Shown piece by piece: positions 1 through 8,704 of a DNA stretch of 36,337 nt. Source of the DNA: Gammaproteobacteria bacterium (GTDB taxonomy: Bacteria > Pseudomonadota > Gammaproteobacteria > Pseudomonadales > Azotimanducaceae). Location: the NCBI GenBank assembly GCA_028821125.1, contig JAPPHD010000123.1:1-36337 (forward strand). Reading direction: 5' to 3'. A program made the translations under genes and the position numbers. Position 1 is the first letter of the stretch, and each line of letters opens with the position of its first letter. The notes beneath the pieces were generated by a model. It saw only the letters and a list, made by a program, of their open reading frames with translations. It made no database searches and had not been told where the DNA came from.

Positions 1-51
1 ATGTCAAATAGATTATCTATTGAAATCAATGAGTTGAAAATTGTTCCATGC
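1..51 (-). repeat. Partial copy of the window-end repeat (leader segment)
   Basis: Read on the minus strand, this AT-rich stretch begins GCATGGAACAATTTTCAA. That matches the leader of the repeat at 36163 (GCATGGAACAAATTTTCAA) and, more loosely, the one at 4651. About 25 of the first 27 bases agree with the 36163 copy. It lies directly downstream of nadK and runs out of the window at base 1, so the hairpin part of the element, if present, is not visible. No gene was seen here. Confidence 0.55.
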
Positions 52-65
52 GAGCTCGCGGCCGC

Positions 66-968
66 TCAATCCCTGCCGCCGAGGCGGCTGGCCCAGTCGA
101 GCTTGCTGCGGCACGACTCGTAGAAGCTGTGGCCGTAGGTGTAGAGCAGCCGCAACGGGGTTGCATACTTGCGGATGCGCACGGTATCGCCGCTTTCCAG
201 ATCGAAATCGACCTGGGAGTCGCAGTTCACCTTCGCCCTGTCCACCGTACCCAGCGTAACCGCAATCTCGGAGGTGCCCCGCACCACCAGGGGACGCGAT
301 GTGAGAGTGTGCGGAAACATGGGAACAATGACGATGGCATCGAGGGACGGATGCATGATCGGCCCGCCCGCCGACAGCGCATAGGCGGTGGAGCCGGTGG
401 GCGAGGCGACGATGAGCCCGTCGGAGCGCTGGTCGTAGACGAACTCGCCGTCCACCTCCAGCGAGAACTCCATCATCCGCGCCATGCTGCCCGGGTGCAC
501 CACCACATCGTTCAGCGCCGGCGAACCGTCAATGCGCTCATCGCCCCGGAAAACGCCGGCCTCGAGGAGGAAATGGTCTTCCACCCGGTATTCGCCGTCC
601 AGCACTTCCCCGAGTTGCCGGTGAATCCGCTCCGGCGAGATGTCGGCCAGAAAACCCAGGCCGCCGCGATTGATGCCGAGCACCGGCACCCCGGTATGGG
701 CAAGGTCGCGCCCCACCCCGAGCAGGCTGCCGTCCCCGCCGACGACGACGACCAGGTCGCAATGCCGGCCCATCGACGGACGGTCGGCGGTGGCCTGCCC
801 GGCATTGCCGAGCATCCCGGCGGTACGATCCTCCACGACGATCTCAAGACCTCGTTCCGCCAGGCAGTCGATCACCGCCTGCAGACTGTCGGCGACCTGT
901 GTGCCGGGACGCCCGATCAGCCCGACGGCGGCAAAGCGGTTCTTCGTGTTCTGGCGTTTTTCGGCCAT
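66..968 (-). CDS. nadK: NAD kinase
   Basis: ATP-dependent phosphorylation of NAD to NADP in the cytoplasm, the source of the cell's NADP pool. The 300-residue protein has the usual length for the bacterial family. It carries the diagnostic GGDGS phosphate-donor loop at residues 77-81, then GINRGGLGFLAD (about 98-109), the NDVVVH segment (about 153-158) and the SDGLIVASPTGSTAY nucleotide-binding stretch from residue 182. It starts with ATG and lies divergent from cysE, with about 130 bases between the two starts. Its 3' end abuts the partial repeat at the window start. The identification rests on several family motifs and is firm. Confidence 0.96.
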   Translation of the reverse strand: MAEKRQNTKNRFAAVGLIGRPGTQVADSLQAVIDCLAERGLEIVVEDRTAGMLGNAGQATADRPSMGRHCDLVVVVGGDGSLLGVGRDLAHTGVPVLGINRGGLGFLADISPERIHRQLGEVLDGEYRVEDHFLLEAGVFRGDERIDGSPALNDVVVHPGSMARMMEFSLEVDGEFVYDQRSDGLIVASPTGSTAYALSAGGPIMHPSLDAIVIVPMFPHTLTSRPLVVRGTSEIAVTLGTVDRAKVNCDSQVDFDLESGDTVRIRKYATPLRLLYTYGHSFYESCRSKLDWASRLGGRD

Positions 969-1098
969 CGCACCACACTACACGACCGGTTCCCGGTTCC
1001 ACAACGCCGGGCCTTCCTCCGACCGTCGTCAATGCGCCGGGCGTTACATGTTAGTCTTGGGGTTCTGGAGAGAAAGGCCTGCCCGGAAAGGTATCGAC

Positions 1099-1938
1099 AT
1101 GTCGAGCGCCGAACAACAACGTTATCTTGAAGCCCTTGGAGGGCCCCAGGGGCTCCGCGATATCCAGGCCGCCGGTGACCTGTGGCCCGTGATGTGCAAC
1201 GAGGCCCGGGCGAAGGCCAGCGAAGAGCCGATACTGGGCAGCTATTTCCACGCCACCATCCTCAACCACCAGACCTTCGGGGCAGCGCTCAGCTTCCGCC
1301 TCGCCAGCAAGCTCGACAACCCCATGTTGCCCACCATGCTGATCCGCGACGTCATCGGTGAAGCCATCGCCTCCGACCCGGGCATCCTGAGCGCGGCGGA
1401 AGTCGACATACTCGCCACCTGCACGCGGGACCCGGCCTGCGAAGACCTCTCCACGCCGTTCCTATTCTACAAGGGCTTCCACGCCCTGCAGGCGTTCCGC
1501 ATCGCCCACTGGCTCTGGGGCCAGGGCCGCAAGACCCTGGCGCAGTTCTTCCAGAACCAGATCAGCGTCACCCTCGGTGTAGACATCCACCCCGCGGCCC
1601 GTTTCGGGGCCGGCATCATGCTCGATCACGCCACCGGCCTCGTCGCCGGGGAGACGGCGGTCATCGAAGACGACGTATCCATATTGCACGCCGTAACGCT
1701 GGGGGGCACCGGCAAGGAAACCGGGGACCGGCACCCCAAAATCCGCCGCGGCGTGCTGCTGTCTGCGGGCTGCAAGATCATCGGCAACATCGAGGTCGGC
1801 GAAGGCGCCAAGGTGGGCGCCGGCAGCGTGGTGCTCGAGGACGTACCGCCGCACGTCACCGTGGCGGGAGTTCCCGCACGAATCGTCGGCCAGGCCACCG
1901 GCGTCCCCGCCCACCTGATGGACCACCGGCTGGGCTGA
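1099..1938 (+). CDS. cysE: Serine O-acetyltransferase
   Basis: Acetylates L-serine with acetyl-CoA to O-acetylserine, the first committed step of cysteine synthesis. The 279-residue product has the alpha-helical N-terminal domain followed by the left-handed beta-helix of hexapeptide repeats. The catalytic Asp-His pair lies in the DHATG motif (D176, H177), followed by VAGETAVI, TLGGTGKETGDRHPKI and the C-terminal AAGVPARIVG-like segment, here VAGVPARIVG. The open frame extends much further upstream over nadK, but homology begins at MSSAEQQRYL, so the ATG at 1099 is taken as the start. The length is close to enterobacterial CysE. The C-terminal tail is the part that often mediates binding to cysteine synthase; here it ends MDHRLG, without the usual terminal Ile. 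Confidence 0.95.
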   Translation: MSSAEQQRYLEALGGPQGLRDIQAAGDLWPVMCNEARAKASEEPILGSYFHATILNHQTFGAALSFRLASKLDNPMLPTMLIRDVIGEAIASDPGILSAAEVDILATCTRDPACEDLSTPFLFYKGFHALQAFRIAHWLWGQGRKTLAQFFQNQISVTLGVDIHPAARFGAGIMLDHATGLVAGETAVIEDDVSILHAVTLGGTGKETGDRHPKIRRGVLLSAGCKIIGNIEVGEGAKVGAGSVVLEDVPPHVTVAGVPARIVGQATGVPAHLMDHRLG

Positions 1939-1976
1939 AACCCGCCACACGGGCAGAGCGCCGCCGATGTGGGCTG

Positions 1977-2630
1977 CTAGGCAACCAGCGACTTCGCCCG
2001 TGTTATGAACTGGGCCATGACTTCCGGCGCCTGAGCACCCGGCAAGGCAAAACGGCCGGCGAGCAGATAACAGGGAACGCCCGAAACCCCCACGTCCACG
2101 GCCCGCTCCAACTGCTCCCTGACCGCATCGGCTCCCTCGGTACCCGCCAGGTAGTCGCGAACCGGGTCGCGCTCCAGCCCCAGCGTCTCCGCCGCTTCGA
2201 CGAGCACGTCCAGATCCCCCACGTCCCTTCCGGAACAGAAGTAATAGTCGAAAAGCACTTCCGCGAGTTCGTGCTGCACGCCGTGCGCCGCCGCCAGATC
2301 CAGCAGCCGGTGAGCCTGAAAGGTGTTCGGCATCTTCTCAATGGCCGAGAAATCCAGCTTCACCCCAACCTCACCGGCCTCCGCCTCGATCCGTTCAGGG
2401 ACCCGGCCCCGGTCGGCATCCGCCCCGTAACGAGCCTCCAGGTAACGCGCCCTGTCCATACCGTCCGGAGGCATGTTCGGATACAACTGGTAGGGCCGCC
2501 AGCGCAGCGTCACCCCCTCGCCCACCGGCGTGTCCATCACCGCGTCAAGCCGCTTCTTGCCGATATAGCACCATGGGCACACGACATCCGAGAAGATCTC
2601 TATTTCCACGTTCCGTTTCCACCTGCCCAC
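1977..2630 (-). CDS. DsbA-family (FrnE-like) thiol oxidoreductase
   Basis: Thioredoxin-fold protein of the DsbA/2-hydroxychromene-2-carboxylate isomerase superfamily. The CPWC active site sits right after the first beta strand (residues 18-21 from the outer start). The cis-Pro loop is VSGVPCYLLAGRFALPGAQ, typical of FrnE/YwbO-like cytoplasmic members, in which a second cysteine stands near the cis-proline. There is no signal peptide, so the protein probably acts in the cytoplasm on disulfides or glutathione adducts. Two GTG starts are possible, at 2630 and at 2609. The second begins VEIEIFSDVVCPW, where family members normally begin, and has a GGAAACGGAA purine stretch just upstream, so it may be the real start. 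The exact substrate cannot be inferred. Confidence 0.88.
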   Translation of the reverse strand: MGRWKRNVEIEIFSDVVCPWCYIGKKRLDAVMDTPVGEGVTLRWRPYQLYPNMPPDGMDRARYLEARYGADADRGRVPERIEAEAGEVGVKLDFSAIEKMPNTFQAHRLLDLAAAHGVQHELAEVLFDYYFCSGRDVGDLDVLVEAAETLGLERDPVRDYLAGTEGADAVREQLERAVDVGVSGVPCYLLAGRFALPGAQAPEVMAQFITRAKSLVA

Positions 2631-2673
2631 CGCAATCTGTGATTATATAGGCCGCACATGGCCTCACGGATGG

Positions 2674-3144
2674 ATGTATGCAATTCGGGAACGCGGTACG
2701 CCAAGACCGGTGGGTGGCAGGGCCTTGAGCACGCCGCCCGTCAACCGCGTCGGTCGGCCCCTGTATACCATCGACGGCATCGTCATCGGCACCCTGCTCG
2801 GCTCCCTGATCGCCGGCATCTACATGATGATGTCGAACTACATCACCCTGGGCTCGGTGAAGCTGGCCAGGCAAACCATCACGGTCGGGATGGCAATCTA
2901 TGCGCTGGTTCTGCTTGCGAGCTGGGCGGCGCCCCCGAGCTTCTGGCTCGCCCTGGTTTTCGCCCTGGGCCAGGCATTGCTCGCCTTCCTGGTGGCCGGC
3001 CGCCTGCAGGGGGCGAGCATCCGTTACTACGCCGAGCGGGGCTCCCAGGTACACGGCATGTTCCGGTCCGCGCTGGTGGGGGTGCTGGCGGGAATCGTGT
3101 CCTTCACCGTGGTGCTGGTGCTGTATGCCCTGCTGGCTCTCTAG
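2674..3144 (+). CDS. Small four-helix membrane protein of unknown function
   Basis: I do not recognise the family. The 156-residue product has an Arg-rich N terminus and four probable membrane helices: about residues 33-57 (DGIVIGTLLGSLIAG...), 69-86, 88-110 (FWLALVFALGQALLAFLVAG) and 127-156. A short basic, polar loop (RLQGASIRYYAERGSQVHG) separates helices three and four. The first 17 residues look poorly constrained. A TTG at 2725, preceded by a GGTGGCAGGG stretch and giving a product beginning with STPPVNRVG, is an alternative start. The gene overlaps the end of the convergent aldehyde dehydrogenase gene by 4 bases. Confidence 0.7.
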   Translation: MYAIRERGTPRPVGGRALSTPPVNRVGRPLYTIDGIVIGTLLGSLIAGIYMMMSNYITLGSVKLARQTITVGMAIYALVLLASWAAPPSFWLALVFALGQALLAFLVAGRLQGASIRYYAERGSQVHGMFRSALVGVLAGIVSFTVVLVLYALLAL

Positions 3145-4601
3145 GCCGGCTCGATTCCCCCCATGCACAGGTACTTGATTTCCAGGTACTCGTCCATGCC
3201 GTACCTGGACCCCTCGCGGCCGATACCCGACTCCTTGACGCCGCCGAAGGGCGCTGCCTCGTTGGAGATGATGCCCTCGTTGATGCCGACCATGCCGTAG
3301 TCGAGACGCTCGGCCACGCGCCAGATGCGGCCGATGTCCCGAGAGTAAAAATAAGCCGCCAGGCCGTACTCCGTGTCGTTGGCGAGTTCGACAGCCTGCT
3401 CCTCCGTGTCGAACTTCACGAGCGGCGCCACCGGCCCGAATATCTCCTCGCGGAACACGCGCATGTCAGGGCGGACGCCCGCGAGCACTGTCGGCTCCAC
3501 GAAGCACTCGCCGTTGACCGCCCGCTTGCCGCCGGTGAGCACCTCCGCGCCCCGCCCCACCGCATCGTCGACCATGCCCAGCACACTGTCGGCCGCACCC
3601 CGGTCGATCAGCGGCCCGATCACCGTGCCGGGCGCCATGCCGTCGCCGACGTTCATGGCGCTTACCGAGGCCGCGAGTTTCTCCGCAAACGCATCGTAGA
3701 CGCCCGACTGCACCAGCACCCGGTTGGCGCACACGCAGGTCTGGCCCGCATTCCGGTACTTGCAGAGCAGCGTGCCCTGTACCGCCGCATCGAGGTCCGC
3801 GTCGTCGAACACGATGAAGGGTGCGTTGCCGCCGAGTTCCATGGAGGTGCGCTTCACCGTCGCCGCGCACTGCTCGATCAGTTTCTTGCCCACTTCCGTG
3901 GAGCCGGTGAAGGTCAACTTGCGCACTACCGGGTTGCCGGTGAGTTCGCCGCCAATGGCGCGGGTTTCGCCGACGAGCACGTTGACCACCCCCGGCGGGA
4001 TATCCGCCCGCACCGCCAGTTCGGCAATCGCCAGCGCCGATAGCGGTGTCGAGGTAGCCGGTTTGCAGACGACCGTGCAGCCCGCCGCAAGGGCCGGGCC
4101 GACCTTGCGGGTGAGCATGGCGTTGGGAAAGTTCCAGGGCGTGATGCAGGCCACCACGCCCACGGGCTGCTTGATGGTGACGATGCGCTTGTCGCCGGCG
4201 GGCCCCGGACTGGTGTCGCCGTAGACACGCCGCGCTTCCTCCGAGAACCACTCGACGAAGGCCGCGCCGTAGGCGATCTCGCCCCGGGACTCCGCCAGCG
4301 GCTTGCCCTGCTCGGCCGTCATGATGACTGCGAGGTCTTCCTGGTGCGCCATCATCAGGTCGAACCAGCGGCGCAACGCCCGGGCACGTTCCTTGGCCGT
4401 GCGCTCGCGCCAGCCCCTGAAGGCGCGGCTGGCCGCCTCGATGGCGCGGCGGGTCTCGGCAGCGCCGCAATGGGCAACTTCCGCGATCGTCTCACCGTTG
4501 GACGGATTGACGACCGGCGTCGTAGCGCCGCTGTCGGCATCGACCCATTTCCCATCTATGAACGCCTGCGCCTTTCGCAGACCAGGGTCACTCAGTTGCA
4601 T
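3141..4601 (-). CDS. gabD: NAD(P)-dependent succinate-semialdehyde dehydrogenase family protein
   Basis: Aldehyde dehydrogenase superfamily member that oxidises an aldehyde to the acid, most like succinate-semialdehyde dehydrogenase. The 486 residues include the TPWNFP segment (N157), the GSTEVGK coenzyme motif (233-239), the general base Glu255 in MELGGNAP and the catalytic Cys289 in NAGQTCVCANR. The second Cys two residues later (C291) is typical of GabD enzymes and matches their redox-switch cysteine. The C-terminal GGVKESGIGREGSRYG signature is also of the GabD type. No gabT neighbour is present, so the physiological aldehyde may differ. The start ATG at 4601 faces the repeat-bearing spacer. 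Confidence 0.9.
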   Translation of the reverse strand: MQLSDPGLRKAQAFIDGKWVDADSGATTPVVNPSNGETIAEVAHCGAAETRRAIEAASRAFRGWRERTAKERARALRRWFDLMMAHQEDLAVIMTAEQGKPLAESRGEIAYGAAFVEWFSEEARRVYGDTSPGPAGDKRIVTIKQPVGVVACITPWNFPNAMLTRKVGPALAAGCTVVCKPATSTPLSALAIAELAVRADIPPGVVNVLVGETRAIGGELTGNPVVRKLTFTGSTEVGKKLIEQCAATVKRTSMELGGNAPFIVFDDADLDAAVQGTLLCKYRNAGQTCVCANRVLVQSGVYDAFAEKLAASVSAMNVGDGMAPGTVIGPLIDRGAADSVLGMVDDAVGRGAEVLTGGKRAVNGECFVEPTVLAGVRPDMRVFREEIFGPVAPLVKFDTEEQAVELANDTEYGLAAYFYSRDIGRIWRVAERLDYGMVGINEGIISNEAAPFGGVKESGIGREGSRYGMDEYLEIKYLCMGGIEPA

Positions 4602-4650
4602 CGGATTCTCCTCACTGTCTCCTCGGGTGCGCCCACTTCAAAACATTGCC

Positions 4651-4851
4651 TTGCACGGAACAATTTCTCAAGCGATTGAATTAAATATTATTTTTGGAAC
4701 AAGCTTACCAAAAGATTGCTTCGATCGGGCGCCGAGAGCAGGTATGCGGTACGGGTATCCGGCACGCCAAGCGGACGCGTTTTCGTGGAATTCGAGGGCG
4801 CAGGGGTGCTTTAAAGGTGCCGGATACCCGCACCGCACACCTGCTCTCTCC
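4651..4851 (+). repeat. Complete hairpin repeat element in a 336-base gene-free spacer
   Basis: The spacer 4602-4937 between gabD and the divergent oxidoreductase gene holds this element. It has an AT-rich leader (4651-4718) and then a nearly perfect inverted repeat: arm 4735-4765 and arm 4817-4847. The arms match at 29 of 31 positions across a 51-base loop. The two mismatches are A-C as read on the plus strand, which become G-U wobbles in a minus-strand transcript. Bases 4732-4821 recur at 36248-36337 with a single difference. No terminal target duplication or coding capacity was evident. Confidence 0.85.
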
Positions 4852-4937
4852 CAGCGGTCGTCTGTTCCTTTCGCGTCCTCGCCCCGGCGCGCCGGGATAC
4901 GCTATATTTGCCGCTTGCCAAATGCCGGGAACCCCCC

Positions 4938-5957
4938 ATGAACATCAATCGCCAGTGGATTCTGGCCAGGCGCCCGTTCGGCATGGTCAGCGCGGACAAC
5001 TTCGAATACCGGGAGGTGCCCGTTCCCGAACCCGGGGACGGCGAGGTGCTGGTGCGCAACCTGTACCTGTCCTTCGATCCCACCCAGCGCGGCTGGATGG
5101 AAGACCGGGAGAGCTACATGCCGCCTGTCAGGATCGGCGAGCCCATGCGTGCAGGGGCCGTCGGGCAGGTTTTCGCATCCAACCATCCCGATTTCGAGAC
5201 CGGAGAACTGGTGCAGACCCTGGGTGGCTGGCAGGACTTCCTTGTCGCCAACCCTTCGGCCGGAATGCTGAGCCTGTCAAAGCTGCCTCCCGGTATCGAC
5301 CCGGCCATGATCCTCTCCGTGCTCGGCACCACCGGCCAGACCGCCTACTGGGGCCTGCTCGACCTAGGCAAGCCGCAAAGCGGTGAAACCGTGCTGGTTT
5401 CGGGCGCCGCGGGCGCCACCGGTTCCGTGGCCGGGCAGATTGCCCGCATCAAGGGGTGCCGGGTGATCGGTATCGCCGGCGGCCCGGAAAAGTGCGCCTG
5501 GCTGACGGAGGAAGCGCGCTTCGACGACGCCATCGACTACAAGAGCGAGGATGTGGACGCCCGCATCGCCGAGTTGTGTCCGGACCGGGTGGATATCTTC
5601 TTCGACAATGTGGGCGGCGGCATCCTGGAAGCCGCACTCAATCACATCAACATGCGCGCCAGGGTGGTGATGTGCGGCGGCATCTCCGCCTACAACGCCA
5701 CGGCGCCGGTGCCGGGTCCGGCCAACCTGATGAACATCGTGGTCATGCGCGCCCGCATGGAAGGCTTCATCGTCATCGACTACATGGACCGGTTCGCCGC
5801 GGCCGCCCAGGAACTGATGGGCTGGGTCCAGAGCGGCGAACTGGTTTACCAGGTCGATGTGCAGGAAGGGTTCGAGAACATTCCCCAAACGCTGACGCGC
5901 CTGTTCACGGGGCAGAACCGGGGCAAGCAGCTATTGAAGATCGCCGACCCCGCCTGA
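4938..5957 (+). CDS. NADP-dependent MDR-family oxidoreductase (CurA/PTGR-like)
   Basis: Zinc-independent medium-chain reductase related to leukotriene-B4 12-hydroxydehydrogenase/15-oxoprostaglandin reductase and bacterial CurA. These enzymes reduce the C=C bond of alpha,beta-unsaturated ketones using NADPH. The 339-residue product shows the family N terminus (NRQWILARRPFG), YLSFDPTQRGWM (43-54), LGTTGQTAYWGL (129-140) and the Rossmann stretch SGAAGATGSVAGQ (155-167). DNVGGGILEAALNHI and MCGGISAYN follow. No zinc ligands of alcohol dehydrogenases are present. An upstream in-frame ATG exists at 4908, but the conserved N terminus starts at the ATG at 4938. The repeat element sits just upstream, so it may separate this gene from its promoter or contribute to it. 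Confidence 0.9.
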   Translation: MNINRQWILARRPFGMVSADNFEYREVPVPEPGDGEVLVRNLYLSFDPTQRGWMEDRESYMPPVRIGEPMRAGAVGQVFASNHPDFETGELVQTLGGWQDFLVANPSAGMLSLSKLPPGIDPAMILSVLGTTGQTAYWGLLDLGKPQSGETVLVSGAAGATGSVAGQIARIKGCRVIGIAGGPEKCAWLTEEARFDDAIDYKSEDVDARIAELCPDRVDIFFDNVGGGILEAALNHINMRARVVMCGGISAYNATAPVPGPANLMNIVVMRARMEGFIVIDYMDRFAAAAQELMGWVQSGELVYQVDVQEGFENIPQTLTRLFTGQNRGKQLLKIADPA

Positions 5958-5964
5958 GCCACAC

Positions 5965-6873
5965 CTACGCCAGTGCGACCAGGCGGCGTGTCCAGGTTGC
6001 GTCACGAAAACGTCCGCGAGCGGCAGGCGACATCGCCGGCCAGGCGCCTTCCTCCAGTTCGAGCCGGTCGGCAAGCCACTCATCGGAAGCGGGGAGCCAG
6101 CGGTGATACAGTTCCGCCGCCAGTTCCCGGGCCCTGGTGCCCGGCCAGTCTCCGGGCAGCAGGTCGGTCGGCAACTCCGGGTCGGTGAGAACGATGCGGC
6201 GATAGTCGTGAATAAGCATGAGCCGCAGTTGAAAGGATGTCCCGGGTTCCGGCACCGGTTCATGGGCCAGGAGAGCGTAACGGCCGAGGAACGTGCGGTA
6301 GTCCGCAGTCAGTGTATCAACCGCCCAGGCCTGGCGGCAGAGGTCCGTTTCGGCCTTGCCCAGGGCTCCGCTCTCGGCGCGGAATACGGGCACTTCCACA
6401 CCGAGTTCCGCGGTGACCGCCCGGTGGTCTTCGCCGAACCCGGCCCGCACCAGCGTATCCGGCCCGGCCCGGCCGAAGCCGAGCCAGCCGAGCTGGCGTT
6501 CCAGTTCAGCCCGGCGCGGCGCATCGAGGCCCCGGGTCAGCATGACCGTCCAGTAGCCGTCCCACGCCGGTTTCCGCGGCGCGTAGATCCGGTAGGCGGC
6601 GCGGCGGTACTGGCGCGCGCCGTAGCCGCTGAAATGATAGTAGCTGCGCCGGCCCCGGCGGTGCGACTGCAACCAGCCTTCCCGGGCCAGGCGGTTGCAG
6701 GCGGTGCGTACCAGGTGCTCCCTCAAGCCCAGGCTGCCCATCACGCCGATCAGGCTGCCCAGCCACACCGGTGTTGATTGCACGGAAAGGACATCGCCGA
6801 AAAACGTGACGAGCAGCGAGCGTGCCCTCACCGGCTTCGCTACCAGCGCCCGCGCGAACCGCTCCAGGCTCAT
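5965..6873 (-). CDS. paaX: PaaX-family transcriptional repressor
   Basis: PaaX proteins are winged-helix repressors of phenylacetate catabolism that are released by phenylacetyl-CoA. This 302-residue protein has the family layout: an N-terminal helix-turn-helix region (about residues 10-65, VRARSLLVTFFGDVL then SLIGVMGSLGLREHLVRTACNRLAREGWL), a central YRIYAPRKPAWDGYWTVML segment and a helical C terminus. Its ATG at 6873 overlaps the paaE stop as ATGA, so translation is probably coupled to the operon it presumably controls. The open frame continues upstream into paaE but without family similarity. Its position as last gene of the epoxidase operon would produce an autoregulatory loop. A candidate operator is described at 10044. 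Confidence 0.9.
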   Translation of the reverse strand: MSLERFARALVAKPVRARSLLVTFFGDVLSVQSTPVWLGSLIGVMGSLGLREHLVRTACNRLAREGWLQSHRRGRRSYYHFSGYGARQYRRAAYRIYAPRKPAWDGYWTVMLTRGLDAPRRAELERQLGWLGFGRAGPDTLVRAGFGEDHRAVTAELGVEVPVFRAESGALGKAETDLCRQAWAVDTLTADYRTFLGRYALLAHEPVPEPGTSFQLRLMLIHDYRRIVLTDPELPTDLLPGDWPGTRARELAAELYHRWLPASDEWLADRLELEEGAWPAMSPAARGRFRDATWTRRLVALA

Positions 6874-7946
6874 ACGTCGAAGTCCAGGGCGACCTTCTCG
6901 GTCACCGGATGGCTCTGGCAGGTGAGAATGAACCCCTCGGCGACTTCCCGCGCCGACAGGGCGTGATTGACATCCATCTCCACGCGGCCTTCGAGCACCC
7001 GGGCCTTGCAGGTGGCGCACACCCCGTCCTTGCAGGAATAGGGAACGTCCAGGCCCACGGCGGCGGCGCGGTCGAGCAGGTTCTCGCCCGTGTACTCCAG
7101 GTCGAAGAAGTAGCGCTTGGCCTGCAACCGTACCGAAACCCTGGCCGCATCGCCGCCGTACAGGCGGGCCCGTTCCTTGTGCCTGCGCACCCGTTCAGCC
7201 GCATCCGCCGCGGAAGCGGAGAACAGTTCGTAGTAGATGTGGTGCATGTCGATACCGCTGCCGCGCAACCCCCGGGAGACCTCGGCGACCATGGATTCGG
7301 GCCCGCACAGATAGAACTCGTCGAAACTGTCGAGGGGCAGCAGGCGCTTGATGAATTCCGCGCCCTTGGCATTGTCGATGCGCCCGTTGAACAGCTCGTT
7401 GTCCTGCAGTTCCTCGCTGAACACCGGGATCAGGTGGAACCGCTCGAGATAGCGGTTTTTCAGCGCCAGCAGATCGTGGCGGAACATCATCGAGGCCGTG
7501 GTCTTGTTGCCGTACAGGAGCGTGACCCGGCTGGTTGGATTGCGCTTCAGGACGGACCGGGCGATCGACAGCACCGGGGTGATGCCGCTGCCGGCCGCGA
7601 TGCAGAAGTAACTGACGCCGCTGCGTCCGCCGTTGGCCGCCACGAACCGGCCCTCCGGCGTCGCCACGTCGAGCCGGTCGCCCGCCTTCATGAGCCGGTT
7701 GGCGTACGTGCTGAAGCGCCCGCCGGGCTGCAGCTTGATGCCCACTTCCAGGGGTTCGCCGGGAATGCTGCAGATGGAATAGGAACGCCGCACCCGCTCC
7801 CCGTCGATATCGCGCTCGAAGGTCAGGTACTGCCCGGGCTTGAAGGCGAACTCGGGGGCCAGCCGCTCGGGAACGTCGAGGGTGACGCGCACGGCATTGG
7901 CGGTTTCCGGAACCACCCGGGAAACTTCGAGACCGTGAAACCTCAT
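6870..7946 (-). CDS. paaE: Phenylacetyl-CoA 1,2-epoxidase reductase subunit
   Basis: Electron-transfer subunit that passes NADPH electrons to the PaaA di-iron centre. The 358 residues contain a ferredoxin-reductase module with the FAD motif RSYS (54-57) and the nucleotide motif GSGITP (119-124). The CGPESMV segment is near 214-220, and a C-terminal plant-type [2Fe-2S] ferredoxin carries Cys305, Cys310, Cys313 and Cys343. Order and length match PaaE of the paa operon. The ATG start lies 17 bases after the end of paaC; in the classical operon paaD would occupy this place, and there is no room for it here. The gene ends in a 4-base overlap with paaX. Confidence 0.94.
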   Translation of the reverse strand: MRFHGLEVSRVVPETANAVRVTLDVPERLAPEFAFKPGQYLTFERDIDGERVRRSYSICSIPGEPLEVGIKLQPGGRFSTYANRLMKAGDRLDVATPEGRFVAANGGRSGVSYFCIAAGSGITPVLSIARSVLKRNPTSRVTLLYGNKTTASMMFRHDLLALKNRYLERFHLIPVFSEELQDNELFNGRIDNAKGAEFIKRLLPLDSFDEFYLCGPESMVAEVSRGLRGSGIDMHHIYYELFSASAADAAERVRRHKERARLYGGDAARVSVRLQAKRYFFDLEYTGENLLDRAAAVGLDVPYSCKDGVCATCKARVLEGRVEMDVNHALSAREVAEGFILTCQSHPVTEKVALDFDV

Positions 7947-7963
7947 GCGCGCGCAGCGGCGGG

Positions 7964-8704
7964 CTACCAGTTCGCCCCGGGACAGGCGCGCGGCAGTTGC
8001 TGCATTTCGGCCAGCATGATGCCGAGGTGTTCGGTGTGCTCGCCCGCACGGCCGCCCGCGACGCGGCGCCCGTTCGAGGGCACATCAAGGGTGGCGGAGC
8101 GGATGGCTTCGTGCACCGCGGCCGACCAACGCCGCTCCAGGGCGCCCCGGTCCGGCAACACGCCGCTCGCCACAAGGCGCGTTTCCCCGGGGCCGGTTTC
8201 GAACAGTTCCAGGTGGTATCCCCACACTCCCTCCAGCGCCCTTTGCATGCGCTCGTGGCTCTCCGCCGTGCCGTCGCCGAGGCGATTGAGCCACTCGCCC
8301 GAGTGGCGCCGGTGCCAGGTGGACTCCTTGGCGCACTTCGCTCCGAGTTCCGCGAGCGTTTCGTCCCGACTTGCGGCAAGTTCCGTGAGGTAAAGGTCGT
8401 CGAAAACGTCCACCAGGAACTGGCGGGCGCAGGCCGCGGCAAAATCGTCGCCGGGCAGTTCGTAGATCAAGAGGTTCCGGAATTCCGGGGCATCGCGCAG
8501 AAAGGCGTATTCGTCCTCGTTGCGCCCGCCCAGCGTTTCCGCATAGCCGTAAAGCGTTCGCGCCCTTCCCAGGAGATCGAGCGCGGTATTGGCGATGGCC
8601 AGGTCTTCCTCCAGAAACGGCGCCCTGCCGCACCATTCCGACAGGCGATGCCCGAGCACCAGGGCGTCGTCCGCAAGCCCCACCACCGCATCGAGCAGGC
8701 TCAC
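7964..8704 (-). CDS. paaC: Phenylacetyl-CoA 1,2-epoxidase subunit PaaC
   Basis: Structural, ferritin-like subunit of the PaaABCE multicomponent oxygenase that forms the PaaAC core. The 246-residue length is normal. Family segments are LADDALVLGHRLSEWCGRAPFLEEDLAIANTALD near the N terminus, ARTLYGYAETLGG...DEYAFLRD, and KCAKESTWHRRHSGEWLNRLGDGTAESH in the middle. PaaC is a catalytically inactive paralogue of PaaA. It starts with GTG, overlapping the paaB stop codon as GTGA, which points to translational coupling. The short C-terminal tail (MLAEMQQLPRACPGANW) ends in the PGANW motif seen in PaaC proteins. Confidence 0.93.
   Translation of the reverse strand: MSLLDAVVGLADDALVLGHRLSEWCGRAPFLEEDLAIANTALDLLGRARTLYGYAETLGGRNEDEYAFLRDAPEFRNLLIYELPGDDFAAACARQFLVDVFDDLYLTELAASRDETLAELGAKCAKESTWHRRHSGEWLNRLGDGTAESHERMQRALEGVWGYHLELFETGPGETRLVASGVLPDRGALERRWSAAVHEAIRSATLDVPSNGRRVAGGRAGEHTEHLGIMLAEMQQLPRACPGANW

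Noticed and set aside
52-66. Adjacent SacI- and NotI-like sites next to the window start, suggesting vector sequence
   Set aside because: The bases continue smoothly into nadK, and the preceding stretch matches a native repeat, so cloning vector is unlikely.
48-1130. Long plus-strand open frame across nadK
   Set aside because: It is the antisense shadow of nadK in GC-rich DNA; it shows no recognisable domains and overlaps the cysE start.
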